The position numbers and the translations under genes are program-made. Below the pieces are notes generated by a model. The model was not told the DNA's origin, did not search any database, and saw only the letters and a list, made by a program, of their open reading frames with translations. This document shows, in pieces, positions 1-7,226 of a DNA stretch of 64,000 nt (its first letter is position 1; each line of letters begins with the position of its first letter). Source of the DNA: Haloarcula litorea (GTDB lineage: Archaea; Halobacteriota; Halobacteria; Halobacteriales; Haloarculaceae); the NCBI RefSeq assembly GCF_029338195.1, contig NZ_CP119779.1, positions 1,860,001 through 1,924,000 of the forward strand, in the 5' to 3' direction.

Positions 1-119
1 AGGTGCCGCTGTCCGGTATCAGGAACACCGTCACCGTCGTCGCCGCCGACCCCGCCGAGGACCTGCTGGACTCCGCTGTCACCGTCGACCGCCAGGTCGT
101 CACGTACTCCGGGGGCTGA
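1..119 (+). CDS. C-terminal end of an unidentified protein (partial)
   Basis: An open frame enters from the left edge and stops with TGA at 117-119, giving 38 residues that end in VTYSGG. The piece alternates short hydrophobic and acidic stretches, compatible with the last strands of a beta-rich domain, but carries no motif I recognise. It converges on the flippase-like gene on the other strand with a 118-nt gap between the two stop codons; I see nothing in that gap. Function cannot be assigned from this fragment. Confidence 0.6.
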   Translation, partial: VPLSGIRNTVTVVAADPAEDLLDSAVTVDRQVVTYSGG

Positions 120-237
120 GGCCGCCGAACAGCCGACGGTATCGGCCGGCGATCCGACCACCCGGGTGGACCGAAAGGGGGACTCTCCGGCGACGAGTGA
201 CGGAAGGGCCCGCCGTTTCAGTACGCGGAGCGTCCGA

Positions 238-1251
238 TCAGAGCCGCCAGCCGCGCAGGAAGGCCACGGCGACGCCGCCGGCAGAGAGCGCGAACGGGAG
301 CGCGAGGGTGCGGACGACCAGCACCGGCGCGGCGGTCGCGGCCGCGGGCACCCCGACCACCAGCGCGAGCGCGCCGGCGAGCAACACGTCGTAGGCACCG
401 AGGCTGGCGGGGATCGGGACGGCGCTGGCGGCCTGCGGGAGCGGGACCAGCGCGACGATCGGGAGCAGCGGGACCGTCGTCCCGGTCCCAGCCAGCGCGG
501 CCCACAGCGCCGCCGCGGTCAGCGTCTGCTCGACGACCCCGCCCGCGGCGACGAGCGCGAGCAGGCCGGGCCGGTCGCGGAAGCGGACGACGCGGGTCCA
601 GAACCGCTCGACGGCGGCGGCGACGGTCGCGCGGTCGTGCCCCTCCGCGCGGTAGAGGCCCGAGACGATCCGGACCACGGGCGCGAGGGCGGCCACCAGC
701 GCGCGCGAGGTGGCCTCGCGGGACCACAGCAGGGCGACGCCGACCGCGAGCAGACCGGCCAGCGCCACGCCCAGGGTGGTGACGACGACCCGAGCCTCCG
801 GCGTGCCGACCAGGAGCACCAGCGCCAGCACCGTCGAGACGGCCAGCTGCGCGCCCGACTTGACGTACTTGGCGACGCCGCGGACGCCCAGCGCCTCGCT
901 GTAGGTCGTCCCCGTCGCCGCACCGACGAACTTCGCCATGATCGGCTCCGAGGAGACCGGCCCGGCGGGGCTGAGCGTGTCGAAGAAGTCGCCCGCGAGC
1001 GCGAACTGGACAGCCTGGCCCGGCGAGAGCCCCTCGCCCAGCGGTCGGACGGAGGCCCAGACGCCGATGCCGTCGGCGAGCCCCTCGAGGACGACCAGCA
1101 GGGCGACGACCGCGACGGCCCAGCCGGCCGTCCGCGTGGCCCGCTCGACCACGCTGTCGAGGCCGACCCACCAGAGGTACGCGCCCAGCGCCGCCCCGCC
1201 GAGGGCGACACCGGCGAGAAAGCGCAACAGGGCCCGCCGCGGTGCGCTCAT
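238..1251 (-). CDS. Lysylphosphatidylglycerol synthase TM-region / flippase-like membrane protein
   Basis: 337 residues with about seven or eight hydrophobic segments from residue 9 to the C-terminus. The stretch around residues 85-115 (DFFDTLSPAGPVSSEPIMAK) matches the conserved core of the flippase-like family once called UPF0104, the membrane half of bacterial MprF. Archaeal members lack the synthase domain, and their substrate (lipid or polyprenyl-linked sugar) is unknown. It lies 78 nt downstream of the GH13 gene on the same strand and could be cotranscribed with it, although a short A/T-rich patch near 1275 could be its own promoter. The family call is firm; the transported substrate is unknown. 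Confidence 0.8.
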   Translation of the reverse strand: MSAPRRALLRFLAGVALGGAALGAYLWWVGLDSVVERATRTAGWAVAVVALLVVLEGLADGIGVWASVRPLGEGLSPGQAVQFALAGDFFDTLSPAGPVSSEPIMAKFVGAATGTTYSEALGVRGVAKYVKSGAQLAVSTVLALVLLVGTPEARVVVTTLGVALAGLLAVGVALLWSREATSRALVAALAPVVRIVSGLYRAEGHDRATVAAAVERFWTRVVRFRDRPGLLALVAAGGVVEQTLTAAALWAALAGTGTTVPLLPIVALVPLPQAASAVPIPASLGAYDVLLAGALALVVGVPAAATAAPVLVVRTLALPFALSAGGVAVAFLRGWRL

Positions 1252-1329
1252 ACGGGCGAGACACGACGTGTGGCTGTTACCGGTTTCGGTCCGTGGCGGG
1301 CCACGGCGTGGCGGACGACCGGCGCGTCG

Positions 1330-3396
1330 TTACTCGACGCGAGTCACGACGGCGTCGGCGACCCGGAGCCCGTCGGCGGCCGCCGCGGCCGCCCCGGAGA
1401 GCAGGTCCTCGCCGTCGACGGCGGCGTCCAGCGCAACCGTCGCGGGCTCGCTCCCGAAGTTCAGCACGACCGCGAGGGTCTCGTCGCCGTCCGAGCGCGT
1501 GTACGCGACGACGCGGTCGTCGTCGCCCGAGACGACGGTCGGGTCGAGGGGGCCGACGCCGCGGGCGCGGAGCGCCGAGTGCTCGCCCCGGAGCGAGACG
1601 AGTCGGCGGTGGAAGTCGGTGAGGTCGGCGTCGCCGTCGTGCCAGCGCATCGTGCCGCGCTGCTCCTCGACGCCCCGCTCCTGGCCCGCGTAGATCATCG
1701 GCGCGCCGGGGAGCGTGAACGTCGCGGCGGCGGCCGCCCGCAGCGCGTCCTCGCCGCAGTCCGCGATGTAGCGGGACTCGTCGTGGTTGTCGACGTAGCG
1801 CATGTGGACGGCCCGCTCGGGGTACCCCCGGCGGGGCGACTCCGCGAGCGCGTCGAACAGCGCCGTCGCCGGTTCCTCGCCCTGGCCGATCTCCCGGAGG
1901 GTCTCGTAGCAGTCCGTGTCGTAGTGGACGTCGAACTCGTTCTCGCGGAAGGCGGCGTCACGGGGGACCGTCTCGTCCAGCAGGAGGAACGCCTCGTCGT
2001 CTGCCTTCAGGTCCTCGCGGACCTCCTTCCAGAAGCCGTGGGGAACGCCCCAGGCCACGTCACAGCGGTAGCCGTCGACGACGTCCGACCACTCCTCGAC
2101 GACGTCGAGCATCCACCGGCGGACCTCCAGGGAGTCGTAGTTGACGTTGGGGATGCGCGTCCAGTTGAAGTAGATGCCCGCCGCGTCGTCGCCCGCCCAG
2201 TCGACGTCGGTCACGTCCTCGGACTCGGGGACCCGCTCGTAGTGGTCCTCGTAGCCCGGGACGCCCGAGCGGTGGAACTGGAAGTACGGGTGGTCCCGCG
2301 AGGTGTGGTTGACGACGAGGTCGAAGATGACCTTCATCCCGTGGTCGCGGATGGTCTCGACCAGCGACTCGAACTCCGCGCGGGTCCCGAGGTCGTCGGC
2401 GGTGTCGAACAGGTCGGTGATGTGGTAGCCGTGCCGGGTCGGGCTCTGGACGACCGGCGTGAACCAGACCACGTCGACGCCCAGCGACTCGATGTAGGGG
2501 ACCCGGCGCTCGATCTCCGCGAAGGAGGTCTCGGCGATGTCGCCGACGAACTCCCGGACGAAGATCTCGTAGATGGTGGCGTCGGCGGCCCACTCGGGGG
2601 CGTCGGCCGGCCGGTCGACCGTGAGGCCGTCGCCGTCGGCCCGGAGTTCGAGCGTGTCGGCGACGCTGTGCTGTTCGGCGACCGCGACGGCGTGGACCCG
2701 CGCGAGGTCGGGCAGGGCGTCGACCGGGACCCGCAGCTCCGGGCCCTCGACGGTCACGTCGGCCTCGGCCAGCGCGTCGCGGGTGTCGAGGTGGAACTCC
2801 ACCTCCGGGTCGCTCCCGTCGGGTGCCGCCCGGGCGTCGGCGGTGACGACCGCCGACTCGCCGTCGCGCTCGGCCGCCAGTTCGATCCGGGGGCGGCCCG
2901 CGCCCGCGACGGTCACTTCGTCGGTGGCGAACGGGTCGAACTCCCCGTCGAAGGCGAAGATGGCCTCGTGGGTGCCGGGCGGGAGTTCGGTCTCGATGGT
3001 CCACTCGCCGTCCCGCTCGGTGGCCCAGTGTGACCCCATCGTGAAGTCGTTGAACCGCCCCATCACCACGCACTCCTCGGCGTCGGCGACGTCGTCGGGG
3101 TCCCCCTCCGCGACGTCGGTCTCGTCGACGCTGAACCGGACCGTCTCGCGTGCCCGCGCGGGGAACGCCCGGACCACCTGCTCGTGGGTCCCGTCCGGAG
3201 CCGTCAGTTCCGCGCGGTAGGTCCCCGCGGCGTCGGGTTCGAGGTGGACGACCGGGGCGTCGTCGAGGGCGACGTCGCTGTCGGTGGGCGAGTCCACCAG
3301 CCGCCACGCGAACTCGGCGTCGGGGTCCGGGCTGCGCGGTGCCAGTTCGACCGACTCGCCGACGGTACAGAACCGCGGAGGGCCTGGGTGGTGCAT
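1330..3396 (-). CDS. GH13 alpha-amylase family glycosidase
   Basis: 688 residues, probably cytoplasmic because no signal peptide is present. Residues 1-90 form a beta-rich N-terminal region. Residues 105-165 (MGRFNDFTMGS, GTHEAIFAFDGEF) resemble a CBM48-like module. The catalytic barrel starts near 273 (TIYEIFVREF) and has all four GH13 regions: DLVVNH (359-364), DGYRCDVAW with nucleophile D446, LLLDE with acid E475, and VDNHD with D539. A C-terminal beta domain follows from about 610. It likely cleaves alpha-glucosidic bonds in maltodextrins. It is divergent from a sugar ABC transporter, which suggests uptake followed by internal hydrolysis. A TATA-like box lies 23-29 nt before the ATG, so the transcript is probably leaderless. 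Confidence 0.9.
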   Translation of the reverse strand: MHHPGPPRFCTVGESVELAPRSPDPDAEFAWRLVDSPTDSDVALDDAPVVHLEPDAAGTYRAELTAPDGTHEQVVRAFPARARETVRFSVDETDVAEGDPDDVADAEECVVMGRFNDFTMGSHWATERDGEWTIETELPPGTHEAIFAFDGEFDPFATDEVTVAGAGRPRIELAAERDGESAVVTADARAAPDGSDPEVEFHLDTRDALAEADVTVEGPELRVPVDALPDLARVHAVAVAEQHSVADTLELRADGDGLTVDRPADAPEWAADATIYEIFVREFVGDIAETSFAEIERRVPYIESLGVDVVWFTPVVQSPTRHGYHITDLFDTADDLGTRAEFESLVETIRDHGMKVIFDLVVNHTSRDHPYFQFHRSGVPGYEDHYERVPESEDVTDVDWAGDDAAGIYFNWTRIPNVNYDSLEVRRWMLDVVEEWSDVVDGYRCDVAWGVPHGFWKEVREDLKADDEAFLLLDETVPRDAAFRENEFDVHYDTDCYETLREIGQGEEPATALFDALAESPRRGYPERAVHMRYVDNHDESRYIADCGEDALRAAAAATFTLPGAPMIYAGQERGVEEQRGTMRWHDGDADLTDFHRRLVSLRGEHSALRARGVGPLDPTVVSGDDDRVVAYTRSDGDETLAVVLNFGSEPATVALDAAVDGEDLLSGAAAAAADGLRVADAVVTRVE

Positions 3397-3418
3397 ACCG
3401 GCAGGCTTGGCAGGGCGG

Positions 3419-3425
3419 TATTTGA
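3419..3425 (-). promoter_or_regulatory. TATA-like box of the GH13 gene
   Basis: Reading the minus strand, TCAAATA lies 23-29 nt before the ATG at 3396 in an otherwise GC-rich gap. This is the position expected for a haloarchaeal core promoter that makes a leaderless mRNA. Confidence 0.45.
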
Positions 3426-3638
3426 CTGTTCCCCTCGCGCCGTCCCCGAGACGTGCGCGCGACCCGAACGTCGCGGAAAGATGAGGTAGGATTTCGTAGC
3501 ACTTTTACGGAGCGCGGTCGGACCTTCGTGTGAGTGGCTGGCAGGGGTCGTCGCGGACCGCGTGCCAGCGCCGTTCTCGGGGCTCTGTAGCTGCTGCAGC
3601 CGGTACGTATGTGCTAAACGTTTGTGACTATCCGAATG

Positions 3639-3645
3639 ATTTAAG
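3639..3645 (+). promoter_or_regulatory. TATA-like box of the sugar ABC transporter operon
   Basis: ATTTAAG stands out in an A/T-rich patch (about 3610-3680) before the binding-protein start at 3678. The spacing would leave roughly 10 nt of leader. The intergenic region between 3397 and 3677 is shared with the divergent GH13 gene and is the natural place for a common sugar-responsive regulator; I could not identify a clear operator. Confidence 0.45.
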
Positions 3646-3677
3646 TTGTGAAAGACTATTTCATCCATTATCCATCC

Positions 3678-4964
3678 ATGACAATGGATCGCAGAAACGT
3701 GATCAAGCGGATCGGTGGCGCGGGTGTCGCGGCGACCCTCGCCGGGTGTAGTGTTCAGGAAAGCGGTGACGGTGGCTCCGGGGACGGCAGCTCCGGCGAC
3801 GGCGGTGACGGGAGCTCCGGGGACGGCAGCTCCGGAACCGAGCAAGAGCCCGCCGGGACGGCGACCGCGTGGTACTCGCTCTCCGAGAGCGAACTCGCGA
3901 CGCGCAAGGAGATCATCAGCGCGTTCAACGAGGAGAGCCGCCACACGATCGACGGGGCGGACATCTCGGACCTACAGCAGAAGACGTCGAGCGCCATCCC
4001 CGCCGGCGAGGGGCCACAGACGTTCGACTGGGCCCACGACTGGGCCGGCAACACCTTCGAGCAGGGGTTCATCGTCGACCAGAGCGACAAGGTGTCGGTC
4101 GAGCTCTCGCAGTTCACCGAGGCCGCACAGACCGCCGTCCAGTACGACGGCAACCTCATCGGCCTGCCCTACGCCGCGGAGACGGTGACGCCGATCGCCA
4201 ACATGGACATCGTCGACTCCGCGCCGAGCAGCGTCTCGGAGATGGTGAGTATGATGGAGGAGCACCACGACCCGGACAACGGTCAGTACGGGCTCGCGTA
4301 CCCCATCAACTCCTACTTCACCAGCGCGTGGCTGCAGGCGTTCGGCGGCTACTTCTTCGAGCTCGGCGGCGACCCCGAGCTGGGCGTCGCACAGGACGAG
4401 TTCATCCGCGGGCTGGAGTTCCTGATGGAGAACCTCCGTCCGTACATGCCCAACGACCCCGGCTACTCGCCCCAGGCCGCGACGTTCCAGGAGGGGAACG
4501 CCGCCTTCACGATCAACGGCCCGTGGTCGCTGACCGCGATGGACGACAACGACATCAACTACCAAGTGCTCCCGTTCCCGTCGATGGAGAGCGGCCAGCC
4601 GACCCCGTACACGGGGATCCAGACGTGGTACTTCGCCAAGCCGATGGGCACCGAGGGTCCCGCCGCGAAGGCCGCGCGGAGCTTCATCGAGTGGTTCGTC
4701 ACCAACGACGACCACCTGCGCACCCTCGCTCAGGAACAGGGGTCCATCCCGGTCAAGAAGAGCATCCTCGAGGAGGGCGACCTGCCGGACGTGGTCAGCG
4801 CCTTCGGCGCGTCCGCCGAGCAGGGCCGACCGATGCCCGCCGCACCGCGGATGGGCGACGTCTGGGGGCCGGTCGACAGCGCTCTCGTCAAGGTGTTCAA
4901 CGGCGACGCGAGCGCGGAGCAGGCACTCACCACCGCCGCCGAGCAGATCCGGAGCAACTGGTAG
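3678..4964 (+). CDS. Sugar ABC transporter substrate-binding lipoprotein (MalE-like)
   Basis: 428 residues from the ATG at 3678; the open frame begins earlier at 3648, but the signal sequence starts with MTMDRRNVIKRI. It has a twin-arginine signal followed by the lipobox LAGC, so it should be exported by Tat and anchored by a lipid on the Cys. A flexible Ser/Gly/Asp linker follows, then a solute-binding fold of the extracellular family 1 type with the usual SIPVKKS and aromatic binding-cleft stretches. It heads an operon with two permeases. Because a GH13 enzyme sits divergently next door, malto-oligosaccharides are the likely ligand; this is inference from context. Confidence 0.88.
   Translation: MTMDRRNVIKRIGGAGVAATLAGCSVQESGDGGSGDGSSGDGGDGSSGDGSSGTEQEPAGTATAWYSLSESELATRKEIISAFNEESRHTIDGADISDLQQKTSSAIPAGEGPQTFDWAHDWAGNTFEQGFIVDQSDKVSVELSQFTEAAQTAVQYDGNLIGLPYAAETVTPIANMDIVDSAPSSVSEMVSMMEEHHDPDNGQYGLAYPINSYFTSAWLQAFGGYFFELGGDPELGVAQDEFIRGLEFLMENLRPYMPNDPGYSPQAATFQEGNAAFTINGPWSLTAMDDNDINYQVLPFPSMESGQPTPYTGIQTWYFAKPMGTEGPAAKAARSFIEWFVTNDDHLRTLAQEQGSIPVKKSILEEGDLPDVVSAFGASAEQGRPMPAAPRMGDVWGPVDSALVKVFNGDASAEQALTTAAEQIRSNW
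3775..3835 (+). repeat. Tandem 22-nt repeat coding for the Ser/Gly/Asp linker
   Basis: The same 22 nt occur at 3775-3796 and 3814-3835, a 39-nt (13-codon) period. They encode the low-complexity linker between the lipid anchor and the sugar-binding domain. Slippage or unequal exchange here would change linker length without shifting the frame. Confidence 0.8.
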
Positions 4965-4975
4965 GCGCGTAGAGT

Positions 4976-5938
4976 ATGAGCACGGCCACACGAGTCGCCA
5001 ACCGCGTCGAGAACATCCCGTTTCTGGGCCGCGAAGATGCATCGCTGCTGCTCGTGTTGCCGGGACTGTTCCTCTTCTCCGCGTTCATGCTGTTCCCGGT
5101 GGTCTACCTCATCGGGATCTCCTTCACGAACGCCGAACCGGCGAACCTCTTCGCCGGGGAGGGGATCATCTCGGTGCTCACCTTCGGCGACGCCACCTTC
5201 GTCGGCATCAGAAACTACGTCGACGTCCTGACGGACCCGCAGTTCTGGAACTCGTTCGGCGTCACGTGGGCGTTCGTCGCCACGAGCGTCACGCTGAAGG
5301 TGATCCTCAGCCTCTCGATCGCACTGGTGGTGACGAGCGACTTCGTCCGCGGCAAGCGGTTCATGCGTTCGTTCATCATCTTCCCGATGGGGCTGCCGCC
5401 GATCTTCACCATCACGGTGTGGCGCGGTATCTTCAGCTCGGCGCAGTTCGGCCTGATGAACCAGTTCCTGACGAACTTCGGGTTCGATCCGGTCGCCTGG
5501 CTGTCGGGGCGCTGGACCGCCTTCTTCGCGTACAACATCACGGAGGCGTGGCTGGCGTACCCCTTTATGGTGATCATCACGGTCAGCGCACTCCAGGACG
5601 TCTCCGAGGAGCTCCACGAGGCCGCCGTCGTCGACGGGGCCGGCTTCTTCTCCCGGTTCGTCCACATCACGCTGCCGTCGATCAAGCGCCCGGTGCTGTT
5701 CGCGACGATCCTGACCTCCGCGGCGTCGTTCCAGCAGTTCCTCATCCCCTTCGTGTTCAACGAGGGCGGTCCCGCACGCGCGAACGAGCTGCTGATCGTC
5801 TACGGCTACCGCGAGGCGCTGCAGTTCCAGGAGTACGGTCGCGGTGCCGCCATCAGCATCGTCACGCTGGTGTTCATCGGCGCGTTCATGTGGCTGAACG
5901 TCAAGAAGGGACGGCTCGCTGACGGGGTGAGCGACTGA
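4976..5938 (+). CDS. Sugar ABC transporter permease (MalF-like)
   Basis: 320 residues with six predicted membrane segments. The EAA loop characteristic of binding-protein-dependent permeases is visible as HEAAVVDGAGFFSRFVHITLP near residues 218-238, the site that contacts the ATPase. It begins 11 nt after the binding-protein stop and its stop codon overlaps the next start (TGATG at 5936-5940), so the three genes form one operon. It forms half of the membrane channel for an alpha-glucoside type sugar. Confidence 0.9.
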   Translation: MSTATRVANRVENIPFLGREDASLLLVLPGLFLFSAFMLFPVVYLIGISFTNAEPANLFAGEGIISVLTFGDATFVGIRNYVDVLTDPQFWNSFGVTWAFVATSVTLKVILSLSIALVVTSDFVRGKRFMRSFIIFPMGLPPIFTITVWRGIFSSAQFGLMNQFLTNFGFDPVAWLSGRWTAFFAYNITEAWLAYPFMVIITVSALQDVSEELHEAAVVDGAGFFSRFVHITLPSIKRPVLFATILTSAASFQQFLIPFVFNEGGPARANELLIVYGYREALQFQEYGRGAAISIVTLVFIGAFMWLNVKKGRLADGVSD

Positions 5939-7020
5939 TGGGACTCATCGACAACGTCGGGCGGAAGCTCAAGGAGGACGTCGAGAACGTCCTGCTGACT
6001 CCCGTCGAGACGGTTCAGAGCTGGCGAAACACCGTCGACGCCGTCCAGCGGGGCGAGGTGCCCGCGTCGGAGGTCGTCAAGGTGATCCTCGCGACGCTGG
6101 CGTCGCTGGCGATGGTGCTCGCCCTGCTCTTCCCGATCTACTGGATCCTGACGGCGGCGATCGCCGGCAGCGGCTCGTCGCTGTACACCTCCGAGAGCAT
6201 CCGGCTGTTCCCCCAGAACCCGACGCTGAGGCCGTTCATCTGGGTGGTCGGTGACCTCATCGTCCCGAGCTACACCGTCTCCGTTGGCGTCCCGCTGACC
6301 GACCTCGCGGTCGTCACGCAGACGCCGTCGCTGACGCTGCTGGACGCCTCGAACTACGGGGTCGAGAGCCCCTCGGCGTTCAAGCAGTACCTCTGGAACA
6401 GCATCACCGTCGCCATCCCGACCGTGCTGATCGCGATGTCGCTGATCATCCCGGCCTCCTACGCGCTCTCGCGCAAGGAGTTCATCTACCGCCGGAAGGT
6501 CCTGTTCCTCTACGTCCTGCTGACGCAGGTCGGCGGGGGGCTCGGCGTCGCCCTGCTCATCGGGATGTACGCCATCTACGTCCAGTTCGGCATCAACAAC
6601 AGCAAGCTGGCGCTGGCGGTGTTCTACGCCGCGACGGCCGTGCCGTTCAACACGTGGCTGCTGAAGACCTATATGGACGGCATCCCGGTCTCCTACGAGG
6701 AGGCCGCGGTCGTCGACGGCGCGCCGCCGTGGCGGGTCGTCACGGAGGTCATCCTCCCGATGTCCGCCGCCGGCCTCGCGACCATCTTCATCTTCATCTT
6801 CCTGACCGGGTGGACCGAGTTCGTCGTCGCCCAGACGCTGCTTGGCACGGAGAACTACACCCTGCCGGTCGGGCTCTACTCGCTGGTCGGCGAGTACTCC
6901 ATCCCGTGGGCGCGCTTCTCCGCGTTCGCGCTCACCTTCGCCTTCCCGATTATGCTGGTGTACCTGTTCGCACAGCGGTACATCGAGGGCGGGCTGTCGT
7001 TCAGCGGGATGGAAGGGTAA
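5938..7020 (+). CDS. Sugar ABC transporter permease (MalG-like)
   Basis: 360 residues. An amphipathic N-terminal extension of about 55 residues precedes the first membrane segment, and a long external loop (about residues 75-145) lies between segments one and two, as in MalG proteins. The EAA loop is seen as YEEAAVVDGAPPWRVVTEVILP near residues 252-273. It pairs with the upstream permease. No ATPase gene follows: the next gene is uvrA. Either a shared MalK/MsmX-type ATPase elsewhere energises the system or the ATPase gene was separated. Confidence 0.9.
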   Translation: MGLIDNVGRKLKEDVENVLLTPVETVQSWRNTVDAVQRGEVPASEVVKVILATLASLAMVLALLFPIYWILTAAIAGSGSSLYTSESIRLFPQNPTLRPFIWVVGDLIVPSYTVSVGVPLTDLAVVTQTPSLTLLDASNYGVESPSAFKQYLWNSITVAIPTVLIAMSLIIPASYALSRKEFIYRRKVLFLYVLLTQVGGGLGVALLIGMYAIYVQFGINNSKLALAVFYAATAVPFNTWLLKTYMDGIPVSYEEAAVVDGAPPWRVVTEVILPMSAAGLATIFIFIFLTGWTEFVVAQTLLGTENYTLPVGLYSLVGEYSIPWARFSAFALTFAFPIMLVYLFAQRYIEGGLSFSGMEG

Positions 7021-7033
7021 CCGACCACTCGCC

Positions 7034-7056
7034 GTTCTTTCTCTCTCTCTCGCTTC
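7034..7056 (+). terminator. Pyrimidine tract after the transporter operon
   Basis: A run of T and C (GTTCTTTCTCTCTC and onward) begins about 14 nt after the last permease stop codon. Archaeal termination favours pyrimidine or T-rich tracts without a hairpin, so this may be the 3' end of the operon. The rest of the 206-nt gap holds no coding signal. Confidence 0.3.
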
Positions 7057-7226
7057 TACCCCGTCAGCTACTGCGGTCAGTGATGCCGTCTTGCCCCGAG
7101 GACCACGCCGTCATACCGGTCGGAGAGCCAGCGGCGGAAAAAGCCGGACGGCCCCGTCGGTCGCCGCCGTGGCCGGCACCCGCAACCGACAGGGTTTCAC
7201 GGCCCCCGTCCTTGGAGACGCCATAG

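Noticed and set aside
166-3033. 955-codon open frame on the plus strand
   Set aside because: It lies antisense to the flippase-like and GH13 genes. Its product is Arg/Asp/Gly-rich with no domain; GC-rich third positions suppress stop codons in the opposite strand.
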